DNA of 64,000 nt from G963708235 sp963708235 (lineage in GTDB: Bacteria; Actinomycetota; Acidimicrobiia; Spongiisociales; UBA5794), in contig OY970200.1 in NCBI GenBank assembly GCA_963708235.1, positions 1,674,001 through 1,738,000 of the forward strand, written 5' to 3'. Position numbers and translations under genes: made by a program. Positions 1 through 8,194 of the stretch are shown piece after piece. The stretch's first letter is position 1. Every line of letters begins with the position of its first letter. A model generated the notes under the pieces. That model had not been told where the DNA came from. It did not search any database and saw only the letters and a list, made by a program, of their open reading frames with translations.

Positions 1-135
1 GGCGGTGGCCTCATTGGTACCGATCCAGATCGGCAGATACCGGTCGCCGCCCGTCTCGCGCAGCAACAGTATCGGCGTGTTGGTGGGGAGCTCCAGGCGC
101 ACCCCGACCAGTTCCATGGGCACCGGATCGCTCAT
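1..135 (-). CDS. Bifunctional nuclease-family (DUF151/BFN) protein, N-terminal 45 residues
   Basis: The first 45 codons of a minus-strand gene run off the left edge; the ATG is at 135. The residues read MSDPVPMELVGVRLELP, later LLLRETGG and YLPIWIG, the characteristic N-terminus of the DUF151 (bifunctional nuclease) family. In Mycobacterium the DUF151 gene lies beside the MerR, FHA (garA) and gcvH genes, all of which follow here, which supports the call. The biochemical role of the actinobacterial members is not settled. Only a small fragment is visible, so length and C-terminal features cannot be judged. Confidence 0.8.
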   Translation of the reverse strand, partial: MSDPVPMELVGVRLELPTNTPILLLRETGGDRYLPIWIGTNEATA

Positions 136-148
136 GCGCTCCAGCCTA

Positions 149-742
149 TCATCGCCCGGTTGCTGCCCCGGGTTGCGAGCCGGCGAAAGCGTGTGGGGCG
201 AAGTCCATCGGGTCCTCGGTCAGAACGGAGAGATCCATCACCGCCCACACCGATCCGACGTTGCGGTAGCGCCCTTCCCAGTCGAGCCCGTAGCCGAGGA
301 GGAACTCGTCACCGACCTCGAAACCGCGGTATTCGAGCGGGACGTCGACGATGCGGCGTGTTGCCTTGTCGATGAGGGCGACGGTGGCCAGGCTGGCGAC
401 ACCGCGAAGTTCGAGAAGACGCCGCAGGGCGGTCAAGGTGAGCCCGGTGTCGACGATGTCCTCGATGATGATCACGTGTCGGTGCTCGAGCGTGACGCTG
501 ACGTCCATGTTGATACCGACCCGACCGGTCCCGCCGAAGCGGGACAGGGCGAGGAAATCGATCTCCATGGGGACGGTGATGTGGCGGACCAGATCGGCGG
601 CGAACAGCATCGAACCCTTGAGCACGCAGATCAGGATCGGATCCCGTCCCTCGTAGTCCCGGGAGATCTCTGCACCGAGCTGGGCGACGCGGTTACTCAG
701 CCGGTCCTCGTCGACCACCTCCAGATAGGTCGCCGCCGTCAT
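149..742 (-). CDS. hpt: Hypoxanthine phosphoribosyltransferase
   Basis: A 197-residue purine-salvage enzyme that joins hypoxanthine or guanine to PRPP to make IMP or GMP in the cytoplasm. The PRPP-binding loop VIIIEDIVDTGLTL lies near residues 90-103, preceded by the type-I PRTase core with LKGSMLFAADLVR. The YGLDWEGRYRN segment near residue 155 matches the hood of bacterial Hpt. Length is usual, with a short extra C-terminal tail. Its ATG overlaps the stop of the upstream carboxypeptidase gene by 4 nt (ATGA), so the two are probably translationally coupled. In many actinobacteria hpt sits with tilS and ftsH; here it is instead in the MerR/FHA/gcvH neighbourhood. Confidence 0.93.
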   Translation of the reverse strand: MTAATYLEVVDEDRLSNRVAQLGAEISRDYEGRDPILICVLKGSMLFAADLVRHITVPMEIDFLALSRFGGTGRVGINMDVSVTLEHRHVIIIEDIVDTGLTLTALRRLLELRGVASLATVALIDKATRRIVDVPLEYRGFEVGDEFLLGYGLDWEGRYRNVGSVWAVMDLSVLTEDPMDFAPHAFAGSQPGAATGR

Positions 743-1839
743 CCCGTTCCGCCGAGAACCACCGGTAGCAGGGAGCGAAGGCGGGCATCGAGCATCCGTC
801 CCATCGTGGTCTCCCCCAGGCCGATCGCCTCCCCGCTCGGTGTCGACAGGGGCTGGACCGATGCCAGACGCACCAGCGTTGCCTCGTCGGTGAGGTCCGT
901 GGCGGTGGAAGTGGTGGAACCGCCTCCCTCCTCGGGCACCAGCCAGTGATCGAAGCGGTCCCGGAAGGTGACCAGGCGGAGACCGTAATCGAGCAGCTCG
1001 CGGCTGTCGTCGAAATGCGCCTCGGAGCCCATCACCACTCCGACCAGGGTGCGTTCCGGTGTCACCAGCGCCGACACCAGCACCAGACCCGCCCGGCCGG
1101 TGTATCCGGTCTTGACCCCGGTGACCCGGGGGTACACACCGAGGAGGTGGTTGGTATTGCCCACCATCCGGGCGGTGCCGTCGGGCGCCGGCTTGAAGGC
1201 GACGCGGCGGGTTCGTGCCATCCGTGCCAGCACGTCGTCTTCGAGCAGCGCCGCTCCGATCAGGGCCAGGTCACGCGGGGTTGAGTAGTGACCCTCAGCA
1301 TCGAGCCCGTGGGGATTGGCAAACGATGTGTTCTGGAGCCCCATCGCGGCGACTTCCTCGTTCATCAACCCGACGAAGTCGCTGACGGTGCCGGCGACAT
1401 GTTCGGCCAGGGCGTAGGCGGCGTCGTTCCCCGACCGGACCATGATGCCGTAGAGCAGGTCCTCGATGCTCCAACGTTCGCCGGCGACGAGACCGACCTC
1501 GGCCTCTCCGACATCGGCTGCGGAAGCCGAGATCCGGGTGCGTTCGTCGAGGCCGACGTGGTCGCGGACCACCAGGGCCGTCATCATCTTGGTCACCGAC
1601 GCCATGGAGCGGGGGGTGTCGATGTCGCTCCCGGCGAGGACGAGGTCGGCCGTGGCGTCGTAGAGGATCCAGGATGCGGCGGTCAGGCTGGGTAGTTCGG
1701 GAGGCTCGGCGGACACCGGGGCGGTGGGCGGTGGCAGAAACGACCCGACGGCGACGACACCGGCCAGCGCCCAGTTGGCGACGGCCCTGTTGCCGAAGGA
1801 CCATTTGGCGAACGACCATTTGGCGAACTTGGGCATCAT
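739..1839 (-). CDS. D-alanyl-D-alanine carboxypeptidase (S11, DacF/PBP5-like)
   Basis: A secreted low-molecular-weight penicillin-binding protein of 366 residues that trims the terminal D-Ala from peptidoglycan pentapeptides. All three serine penicilloyl-transferase motifs are present: SVTK at residues 81-84 (nucleophile Ser81), SGN at 136-138 and KTG at 243-245. An N-terminal hydrophobic stretch (about 21-45) ending in PVSAEPP is a signal peptide. The first 15 residues contain a small internal duplication, FAKWS twice, from a 15-bp DNA repeat near 1801-1830. The start overlaps the merR stop by 4 nt, giving a merR-dac-hpt coupled run. The C-terminus is short after the catalytic domain, with no obvious membrane anchor. 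Confidence 0.92.
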   Translation of the reverse strand: MMPKFAKWSFAKWSFGNRAVANWALAGVVAVGSFLPPPTAPVSAEPPELPSLTAASWILYDATADLVLAGSDIDTPRSMASVTKMMTALVVRDHVGLDERTRISASAADVGEAEVGLVAGERWSIEDLLYGIMVRSGNDAAYALAEHVAGTVSDFVGLMNEEVAAMGLQNTSFANPHGLDAEGHYSTPRDLALIGAALLEDDVLARMARTRRVAFKPAPDGTARMVGNTNHLLGVYPRVTGVKTGYTGRAGLVLVSALVTPERTLVGVVMGSEAHFDDSRELLDYGLRLVTFRDRFDHWLVPEEGGGSTTSTATDLTDEATLVRLASVQPLSTPSGEAIGLGETTMGRMLDARLRSLLPVVLGGTG

Positions 1840-2570
1840 CCCTCGAGCATCCTGCGGAGACGTCCCCGGACGATGGCCTCCTGGAGCTGGGCTCCCGCCT
1901 GTCCGCAGTCGGCCAGGATCTCGGCGGCCTTGCGGCGGTTGTCGGGGTTGCGGTGACGCAGCAGCGGGGACACGAGCTGCTGGAGAAGGTCGACCTCGCG
2001 GTCGGCGCCGAGACGCATGGTGCGGAGATGACGCGCCTCGAGACCCTGGGAGAGCAATCGTGAGGCGGCACGGGCAATGGTGAGGTCCTCGTCCCGGAAC
2101 AGCAGGCTGCGGTCGGGGAGCCGGATCGGATCGAGGACGGCGTTGGCGATCAGATCGTCGATCTGGCGCCGACTCAGCCCCGAGGTCCGAGCCAACTCGT
2201 CCTGGGTGAGGGAGACACCGGTCGATGCGCCGAAATAGGTCTCGGGTGGCGGCCCGGTCTCGGGGCGCGCCTGTGGGTCCTCACCGCGCTCCCATGCGGT
2301 CAGCTTGGACTTGATCACCTTGAGCGGGAGGAAGTGGTCGCGTTGCTCGCGGAGGATGTATTCGATGCGACGGACGTCATCGTCGTCGAACATCCGGTAG
2401 CCGGCCGGGCTGCGGCGCGGGGTGATCAGACCCTGACCCTCGAGGAACCGGATCTTCGATACCGTCAGGTCGGGGAACTCCTTCTGGAGCATGGCGATCA
2501 CCTCGCCGATGCTGTGGGGAGCCCGATTGGTCACGGGGCCGAAGAGGTCATGCGTCACCGGCGGTGACAA
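1836..2570 (-). CDS. MerR-family transcriptional regulator (Rv1828-like)
   Basis: A 244-residue DNA-binding regulator. The N-terminal MerR winged helix is seen at about 18-85 (SIGEVIAMLQKEFPDL, then FLEGQGLITPRRSPAGYR and the DDVRRIEYILREQ helix). The C-terminal half has a second helix-turn-helix-like part (LTQDELARTSGLSRRQIDDL), as in actinobacterial Rv1828-type proteins that have an unusual effector region. The start used is TTG at 2570, overlapping the FHA gene by 23 nt; a GTG four codons later is an alternative. Its position between FHA and DUF151 genes repeats the mycobacterial order. The target genes are unknown. Confidence 0.88.
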   Translation of the reverse strand: MSPPVTHDLFGPVTNRAPHSIGEVIAMLQKEFPDLTVSKIRFLEGQGLITPRRSPAGYRMFDDDDVRRIEYILREQRDHFLPLKVIKSKLTAWERGEDPQARPETGPPPETYFGASTGVSLTQDELARTSGLSRRQIDDLIANAVLDPIRLPDRSLLFRDEDLTIARAASRLLSQGLEARHLRTMRLGADREVDLLQQLVSPLLRHRNPDNRRKAAEILADCGQAGAQLQEAIVRGRLRRMLEG

Positions 2571-2976
2571 TCAGGTGAAACTTCCCGATGATGACCTCGT
2601 CACCAGGAACCAGGGCGGCGCGGTCGGTACGGGTCCGGTTGACATAGGTCCCGTTGGTCGACCCGAGATCTTCGACGTGGAGACCCTCTCCGTCGACACG
2701 GAACCGGGCGTGATCTCTGGATACGGTGACGTCGCCGAGAAAGATTCCTGCCTCATCCGAGCGACCAGCCGTGGTGATGCCCTCTCCGAGGACGAATGCG
2801 AGGCCCGCCTGGGGGCCGCGGTCGACCACCAGGGCGAATCGGAAGGCGCCGCTGAGCGTCCGGCCCGTGGCGTCGGGATCGGTCGAGGCGCCCTCGGGAA
2901 GGTAGACCAGAGTGGGGTCCGCTTCGACATAGGGGCTGTCGAAGGAATCATCGGGTGGCAACGTCATACCCGGCAT
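2548..2976 (-). CDS. FHA-domain protein, GarA/OdhI-like
   Basis: A 142-residue protein with one forkhead-associated domain at about 48-138: GRS, VSRDHARF and LGSTNGTYVN are the phosphothreonine-binding and structural residues. In the family (GarA in Mycobacterium, OdhI in Corynebacterium) the protein is phosphorylated on an N-terminal ETT motif by Ser/Thr kinases and switches 2-oxoglutarate dehydrogenase and glutamate metabolism. Here the equivalent stretch reads VEADPTLVY, with only one threonine (Thr22), so the switch may be simplified. The neighbourhood (gcvH upstream, merR downstream) supports a GarA orthologue. Confidence 0.87.
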   Translation of the reverse strand: MPGMTLPPDDSFDSPYVEADPTLVYLPEGASTDPDATGRTLSGAFRFALVVDRGPQAGLAFVLGEGITTAGRSDEAGIFLGDVTVSRDHARFRVDGEGLHVEDLGSTNGTYVNRTRTDRAALVPGDEVIIGKFHLIVTAGDA

Positions 2977-3019
2977 CGTAGCCCACCTACCTCAACTTTC
3001 GGTTGAGGCTTACCTCGAA

Positions 3020-3412
3020 TCAGTCCGGATCGGGGGAAATGTATGCGGTGTAGGCGGCGGGATCCATGAGCAGCTCCACCGTGGCGATATCGTCGGGCCG
3101 GATCAGCACGAACCATCCATCGCCGTACGGATCGGAGTTGACCAGGTCGGGCTGGTCGTTCAACGCCTCGTTGATCGCCTCGATGGTTCCGGCCACGGGG
3201 GCGTAGACATCGGACACCGATTTGGTGGACTCGACCTCCCCGAACACCTCTCCCCCGGCGACGGTCCTGCCGACTTCGGGGAGTTCGACGAATACGACGT
3301 CGCCGAGCGCATCCTGGGCGAAGTCGCTGATACCGACCCGGACCGATCCATCGGGCTCGGTGCGGGCCCACTCGTGGTTGTCGGCGTAGCGGAGGTCCTC
3401 GGGAACCTGCAC
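3020..3412 (-). CDS. gcvH: Glycine cleavage system H protein
   Basis: A 130-residue lipoyl carrier that shuttles the aminomethyl intermediate between the P, T and L proteins of the glycine cleavage system. The lipoylated lysine is Lys64 in VESTKSVSD, and the usual ADNHEWAR start and GDVVFVELPEVG strand are present. I chose the GTG at 3412 because a strong ribosome-binding site, GGAGAGGAG, lies a few bases upstream and the reading begins VQVPEDLRY; an open frame extending further upstream has no H-protein homology. The gene stands just 5' of the FHA gene, as in mycobacteria. The other glycine cleavage genes are not in the window. Confidence 0.92.
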   Translation of the reverse strand: MQVPEDLRYADNHEWARTEPDGSVRVGISDFAQDALGDVVFVELPEVGRTVAGGEVFGEVESTKSVSDVYAPVAGTIEAINEALNDQPDLVNSDPYGDGWFVLIRPDDIATVELLMDPAAYTAYISPDPD

Positions 3413-3513
3413 GGAAGTCTCCTCTCCGGGGGCGTGATGGCGGAGCATAGAACATCCCCGGCTCGACTCACCGTCCACCGGAGGGTGGTGGATGGCGTGG
3501 CCGGCGGCGGTCG

Positions 3514-4107
3514 TCAGCCGGGATGTGCGGCGCCGGCCTTCTGCTGGCGAAGCAGTCGGCGGGCATCGGCGAAGTACTGGAAGCCGACGACGTAATAGAG
3601 GATCAGGCCGGGGATGCCGACCACCCAGGCGGTGATCTCGAGCCACCGCCACGGGGTACCGATCCCGATGAAGAGCCAGGCGATGGCGGCGTACAGCATC
3701 AGGGTGGCCAGCTTGCCGAGCGGGCGGACCGCAAGCCCCTTGCCGACCTTGGAGCCGAGCAGGATCGCCCCGATGGCGATGAGCGCTTCGCGCACGATCA
3801 GCGCCCAGGCGAACCAGGGGGCGAGGACACCGGCGATCAGGCCACCGACCACTGCCGCCACCACGGCCAGACGATCGGCGATCGGGTCGAGGAGTTTGCC
3901 CACCTCGCTGACCTGACCCAACCGGCGTGCGAGGTAGCCGTCGACCCAGTCGGTGGCGCCGATGAACCCGAGTAACCACCCGGCGGCGGCGACCCGGTCC
4001 TCGATCAGCAGCAGCCAGAGGAACACCGGGACCAGCAGCAACCGGATGAACGAGATGATGTTGGGGATGGTGAATACGTCGGAACGCAGCGAGGTGCGGT
4101 CGGTCAT
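3514..4107 (-). CDS. pgsA: CDP-diacylglycerol-glycerol-3-phosphate 3-phosphatidyltransferase-like enzyme
   Basis: A 197-residue integral membrane enzyme of the CDP-alcohol phosphatidyltransferase family, making phosphatidylglycerol phosphate from CDP-diacylglycerol. The full family signature is present: Asp53, Asp56-Gly57, Ala60-Arg61, Gly70, Asp74 and Asp78 (TDWVDGYLARRLG through LLDPIAD). Several transmembrane helices follow. In Mycobacterium a pgsA2 gene occupies the same genomic region near gcvH. The family also includes phosphatidylinositol-phosphate synthases, so the exact alcohol acceptor is inferred from sequence resemblance. It overlaps the upstream DUF6941 gene by 4 nt. Confidence 0.88.
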   Translation of the reverse strand: MTDRTSLRSDVFTIPNIISFIRLLLVPVFLWLLLIEDRVAAAGWLLGFIGATDWVDGYLARRLGQVSEVGKLLDPIADRLAVVAAVVGGLIAGVLAPWFAWALIVREALIAIGAILLGSKVGKGLAVRPLGKLATLMLYAAIAWLFIGIGTPWRWLEITAWVVGIPGLILYYVVGFQYFADARRLLRQQKAGAAHPG

Positions 4108-4511
4108 GGCGCTTCGACGACTCGGAGCCGCACCCGGCCCAGCTCTTCCTCGCCGTGGCGGATCACAAAGACGTACCCCTTCGCTTCCGGGAAGCGGACG
4201 TTGTGGAACGGGGTGACCAGCGGGACCACGCTCGAAGCACCGGGGGGCAGTGCCGGCTGGGCACCGACGCGGAGGCGTCCCCTCGCCTGCACCCCGAGAG
4301 GGGCGCCGTCCTCGTCGACGAGATCGATCAGAAGGTCGAGGTCACGGTGACGTTCCTCGGCGCCCACCTCGAAGATGAGGGCGAGGTTGATGTTGCGGTG
4401 GACGACGGGCAGGGTGCGGGCCCGGATCGTCTCGAAGCCGCCGCCCAGCACATAGAGTTTGCCGCCCTGTACCTGCGCAGAGTCGGCCAGCATGGCCGTG
4501 GTCAACCTCAC
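4104..4511 (-). CDS. DUF6941-like family protein
   Basis: A 135-residue cytoplasmic protein beginning with GTG at 4511 behind a GAGG ribosome-binding site. The N-terminus (TTAMLADSAQVQGGKLYVLGGG) matches my recollection of a widespread uncharacterised bacterial family (DUF6941) whose members start with an ADxAQVxxGKLYxLGGG motif. The rest is predicted beta-rich (FHNVRFPEAKGYVFVI). Function is unknown. It overlaps pgsA by 4 nt, so it is probably co-transcribed with it. No catalytic motif is visible. Confidence 0.65.
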   Translation of the reverse strand: MRLTTAMLADSAQVQGGKLYVLGGGFETIRARTLPVVHRNINLALIFEVGAEERHRDLDLLIDLVDEDGAPLGVQARGRLRVGAQPALPPGASSVVPLVTPFHNVRFPEAKGYVFVIRHGEEELGRVRLRVVEAP

Positions 4512-4729
4512 GTGTCACCTCGCCCTGTGATGGTCGATCGATTCACATCCATGACCGCGGTCGATATGACCCCGGTATCCAAGAGCTGCCGGCCGTCGCT
4601 GTCAGGGTCATCGCGGGTCGCCATCTCGCCGACCGGCCCGCCACAACCCTACCGCGGTCTCCGTCTCGGGTGCGCATCGTCGCAGGGTGGTCTCTGGACC
4701 GGTCGGGCGGGTCGGTAGTCTGCCCACCG

Positions 4730-5449
4730 ATGACCACCATACGAGTGATGACGGCGAATCTGTGGGGTCCGCAGTCCGATCCCGAGGGGTTGACCCGGGT
4801 GCTCGCCGCGGTCGATCCCGATGTGGTGGCGGTCCAGGAGATGGAGCGCCAGGCCGCTGATGTCATCGCCGATCATTTCGCCCACCACGGACTCGATCCG
4901 CGTCACTCGGCGCTCGGTTCGGGAGTAGGCCTCCGTTATCCGGCGACGTTCGAGCGGGTCCCGATGGCGCACCGGCACGGATGGTCGGCCCGGTTCCGTC
5001 CTCCCGGGTGGGACCTCCCTGTCGAACTGGTGGCGGTACACCTGGTCAACCCGATCTCGTGGCCGGCGTGGCGGTCGGTTGCGCGACGCACCCATCAGGT
5101 GTCCGCCGTTCTCGATCATGTTCGTGGCCTCGATGTCCCGACGGTCGTGGTCGGCGACATGAACGCCACTCCGCTGTGGCCCGCCTACCGGCGGCTTGTC
5201 GGCAGTCCTGCGCCCGGCGATCTCCTCGGCAATCGCTCGGGTAACGGGGTGGTTGTGCCGTCGGGGTTGCAGGATGCCGCCCGGCTGGCGGGGAAACCGC
5301 GGCGCACCTGGCGGTGGCGTGCCCACGGTCCCCCGATGTTGCGGATCGACCATGCCCTGGTCCGTGGGCTCTCGGTGAAGGCCAGCACCGTGGTGGTCGT
5401 CCCCGGCAGCGATCACCTCGCCCTGGTGGTCGACCTGGCTCCGGTCTGA
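4730..5449 (+). CDS. Endonuclease/exonuclease/phosphatase-family protein
   Basis: A 239-residue single-domain EEP-fold hydrolase. Diagnostic motifs are TANLWG (metal-binding Asn), VAVQEM (catalytic Glu), VVGDMNATP (Asp/Asn) and GSDHLALVV (Asp-His) at the C-terminus. The family cleaves phosphodiester bonds in nucleic acids, inositol phosphates or lipids; the substrate here cannot be told. The ATG at 4730 begins MTTIRVMTANLW, the typical start of the first EEP strand; an upstream in-frame ATG at 4670 would only add non-homologous residues. There is no signal peptide. It converges with the MFS gene, leaving 8 bp between stops. Confidence 0.82.
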   Translation: MTTIRVMTANLWGPQSDPEGLTRVLAAVDPDVVAVQEMERQAADVIADHFAHHGLDPRHSALGSGVGLRYPATFERVPMAHRHGWSARFRPPGWDLPVELVAVHLVNPISWPAWRSVARRTHQVSAVLDHVRGLDVPTVVVGDMNATPLWPAYRRLVGSPAPGDLLGNRSGNGVVVPSGLQDAARLAGKPRRTWRWRAHGPPMLRIDHALVRGLSVKASTVVVVPGSDHLALVVDLAPV

Positions 5450-5457
5450 CCAAACCA

Positions 5458-6723
5458 TCAGTGGCGATCGGGGACCGCTCGATGGGCCCCTGGCGTGGCG
5501 GCTCGTCCCGCCCATGCCGTCGCCGCGGCGGCAAGCAACCCGACGGCGAAAAAGGCAATCGAAATCGGGAGGACGGTGCCGTCGAAGGTGCGGTCGATCA
5601 CGGCACCGAGCAGCGACCCGACGGCGGTTGAGAAGGCGCCGGTCACGGCTGCTGCCGTCCCGGCGACCGCTCCCATCGGTTGCATCGCCAGGGTGTTGAG
5701 GTTGGGGATGAGCAGCGCATGGCAGGCCAGCATGAGGCCGAGCCCGACGGCGAACCACCAGAATCCAGGGGTCCCGCCGGTGGTGACGGCGAGCAGTGCC
5801 AGTGCGCCGGATGCGCCGACATAGAGCACGAGGACGGATCGAGTGAGGCGCCGGGTCCCGATCCGACCCACGATCACACCGTTGCCCACCATCCCGACAC
5901 CCATCACCAGGGCCAGACCGCCGAATACCAGAGGGAACACACTGCCGAGCCCGAAGACGTCGGAGACGATGATCTCGGAACTCGCCAGGTATGACGAGAA
6001 CCCGCCGAACAGGGCGGTGAGGGCGAGGGTGTAGCCGACGGTCTGCCGGTTGGAGACGACGACACGGGCGGCGGCCCGCACCCGGTCGAACCGGAGCGGG
6101 AGCTGATGTTCGGGCTTGAGAGTTTCGGGGAGCCTACGCGCCCACAACGCCATGGCGAGGGCGGCGAAGACGCACACCCCGAACACCCAGCGCAGCGGGA
6201 GCACGGTGAGGATCCCGGCGCCGAGGCTGGGTGCGACCACCGGGACCAGAATGAAGACCGCCATGATGAACGACATCGCCTGGGCCATGGCTTCGCCCTC
6301 GAACCGGTCCCGGACCATGGCGAGGGTGACGACCCGGGGTCCGGCGCCACCGAGACCCCAGACGAACCGGGCCACCAGCATCAACCCCAGCGACGGGGCG
6401 AGTACGGCTCCCAGGGCTCCGAGGGCGTAGATGGCGTAGCCGGCGTACAGGGCGGGCTTGCGACCGAACCGGTCCGACAGCGGTCCGTAGCCGATCTGGC
6501 CCAGCGCCAGCCCGAGCAGGTATGCGGTGACCAGTCCCGCCACGGCCGTCGAATCGGGCCCAAGTCCGAACTCGGTCCGGATCTCCGGGAACGCAGGGAG
6601 CATCAGGTCGATGCCGAGCGCAGAGAGCGCCATCGACATCGCCAGGAGCATGGTGAACTCGACCCTGCCGATGGTCCGGGGCCGGTCGGGCACGGCCCGT
6701 TGGTCGATCGGTCTGCGGTTCAC
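5458..6723 (-). CDS. MFS drug-resistance transporter, Bcr/CflA-like
   Basis: A major facilitator of about 421 residues with 12 predicted membrane spans, probably a proton-driven drug exporter. The first helix region reads SALGIDLMLPAFPEIR, like Bcr/CflA proteins, and the MFS signature loop GYGPLSDRFGRKP follows helix 2. The reading frame stays open upstream through a tandem-repeat region (to 7056), which is not homologous; GTG at 6723 or 6693 is a more realistic start, and neither has a strong ribosome-binding site. No regulator is adjacent, though a MmyB-type XRE gene lies 410 bp upstream. Confidence 0.85.
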   Translation of the reverse strand: MNRRPIDQRAVPDRPRTIGRVEFTMLLAMSMALSALGIDLMLPAFPEIRTEFGLGPDSTAVAGLVTAYLLGLALGQIGYGPLSDRFGRKPALYAGYAIYALGALGAVLAPSLGLMLVARFVWGLGGAGPRVVTLAMVRDRFEGEAMAQAMSFIMAVFILVPVVAPSLGAGILTVLPLRWVFGVCVFAALAMALWARRLPETLKPEHQLPLRFDRVRAAARVVVSNRQTVGYTLALTALFGGFSSYLASSEIIVSDVFGLGSVFPLVFGGLALVMGVGMVGNGVIVGRIGTRRLTRSVLVLYVGASGALALLAVTTGGTPGFWWFAVGLGLMLACHALLIPNLNTLAMQPMGAVAGTAAAVTGAFSTAVGSLLGAVIDRTFDGTVLPISIAFFAVGLLAAAATAWAGRAATPGAHRAVPDRH

Positions 6724-6828
6724 AACCCGCCATGGTACGGAGGTGGAGCGGGCGGACCGCCGCACTCTGCACCCCGATAAACGCGACCCGAGCTGGAACT
6801 GGACCCGACCCCGAGATGAACCCGACTC

Positions 6829-6933
6829 GAGATGAACGGGACCCGACCCGAGATGAACGGGACCCGACCCGAGATGAACGGGACCCGACCCGAGATGAAC
6901 GGGACCCGACCCGAGATGAACGGGACCCGACCC
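6829..6933. repeat. Five 21-bp tandem repeats in the MFS upstream region
   Basis: Five perfect head-to-tail copies of a 21-bp unit (gagatgaacgggacccgacc plus c) start at 6829, 6850, 6871, 6892 and 6913, with a diverged copy on each side (6813 and 6934). They lie in the 412-bp space between the MFS gene and the XRE regulator (6724-7135); I see no gene in the rest of that space. Because 21 is a multiple of three, all frames stay open across the array, which creates false coding extensions. It may be a variable-number repeat affecting MFS expression. Confidence 0.9.
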
Positions 6934-7135
6934 GAGATGGAACGCCGGCACTATGCGCAGCCGACCACCGGAAGTCCCATGGCGAACCTCCGGCGGCCGA
7001 ACGGTCTGGCCCGTCTGCTCCGTGCACCGGGGGTTCGGAAATGTCCGGACCATCAAGGTGCTTCCTCACCTGTTGTTCGTCGCTGCGCACCGTGAGGTTC
7101 TCGCGATATCCCGCTTGTCCCGTGACGAACAGTCC

Positions 7136-7978
7136 TCAACGAAGCTGCTGTGGTCCGATGACGGACAACAACTGCAACTTCTCGTGGCTCTCGCTGCCGG
7201 GGATGGCCGTATAGACGAGAAGCGAATGCGCCTGGCCCGGATCGAGAAGGGTCTGGCAGGTCAGCTCGAGTGGGCCGAGCTCGGGGTGGACGAAGCGCTT
7301 CACTCCCTGCGACCGAATCCCGACCTCATGGTCGTTCCAGACCCGACGGAACTCCTCGTTCTCGGCGAGAAGCAGACCGGCGAGATGGGCCGCACGGGAA
7401 TCTGGACCCCGTAGCGTCGCCACCTCGCGTAGACCGGAGACCCACATCCGGGTGAGGAAGGGATGGTCCTCGGATGCGTAGATCTGTCGTGAGGACGGAT
7501 CGGTGAACCATCGATAGCCGATGCTGCGGGCAGGGCCGCGGTAGGCGGTCAGGTCACCGGTGAGCGCAACCCCGAGCGCAGTCTGACGGAGGGTCTCACC
7601 GAGCTCGGTGACGATCTCGGCGGGTGTGTCGTGGAGCCGGTCGAAGATGCGGAGCATGCCGGGGCTGATGTGCTCGCTGTCGGCGCCCCTCGGCGGCGGA
7701 TTGTGTCCGGCGAGCCGGAACAGATGGTCACGCTCGTCGAGAGTGAGGTGCAATCCTTGTGCGATGGAGGCGATCATCTGGTCGGATGGCTGCGGTCCGC
7801 GCCCCCGCTCGAGCCGTGCGTAGTAGTCCGTCGACATGTGGCAGAGCGAGGCGACTTCCTCGCGCCGTAGCCCACTGGTCCTGCGGCGTTGCCCACGGCG
7901 GAGACCGACGTCTTCGGGTTGCAGCGACTCTCGGCGGAGCCGAAGGAACTCAGCGAGTCCGGTTCGGTCGATCTCCAT
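7136..7978 (-). CDS. XRE-family regulator with MmyB-like ligand-binding domain
   Basis: A 280-residue transcription factor. Residues about 8-85 form a helix-turn-helix (LRREEVASLCHMSTDYYARLERG), followed by a C-terminal PAS-like domain typical of MmyB/MltR regulators (GVALTGDLTAYRGPARSIGYRWF; FVHPELGPLELTCQTL). Such proteins in actinobacteria usually sit divergently from a short-chain dehydrogenase and control it; that arrangement is seen here with the SDR gene starting at 8195. The bound ligand is unknown. Confidence 0.9.
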   Translation of the reverse strand: MEIDRTGLAEFLRLRRESLQPEDVGLRRGQRRRTSGLRREEVASLCHMSTDYYARLERGRGPQPSDQMIASIAQGLHLTLDERDHLFRLAGHNPPPRGADSEHISPGMLRIFDRLHDTPAEIVTELGETLRQTALGVALTGDLTAYRGPARSIGYRWFTDPSSRQIYASEDHPFLTRMWVSGLREVATLRGPDSRAAHLAGLLLAENEEFRRVWNDHEVGIRSQGVKRFVHPELGPLELTCQTLLDPGQAHSLLVYTAIPGSESHEKLQLLSVIGPQQLR

Positions 7979-8194
7979 GTGTGCCTCCTTGGCTGCTGTC
8001 CATTCTCGCCGTTGACCGGCTGCGCATCCACGGTCTGTGCATCCACTGTCTGGGAATCCACGGCCTGGCGATCCCCCTTCGGAGTCGGGTCCGACCGAAC
8101 GGGACCCGGTATCAGTGGATCGACGAGCCCTGGTTGGTGTCGGTTGCTGCCGTCATGGTGGAGGGAGCGGACACCTCAACCAGGAGTGAACACC

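Noticed and set aside
3020..3979. A 319-residue form of the H protein
   Set aside because: Homology begins only at 3412, where a strong ribosome-binding site and GTG are found; the upstream part overlaps pgsA in another frame.
6829..6933. CRISPR array
   Set aside because: The 21-bp units are directly adjacent with no spacers and no cas genes exist in the window.
5458..7056. Long N-terminal extension of the MFS transporter through the repeats
   Set aside because: The extra residues are simple HLGSGPV repeats from the tandem DNA and do not belong to any transporter; the multiple-of-three period keeps the frame open.
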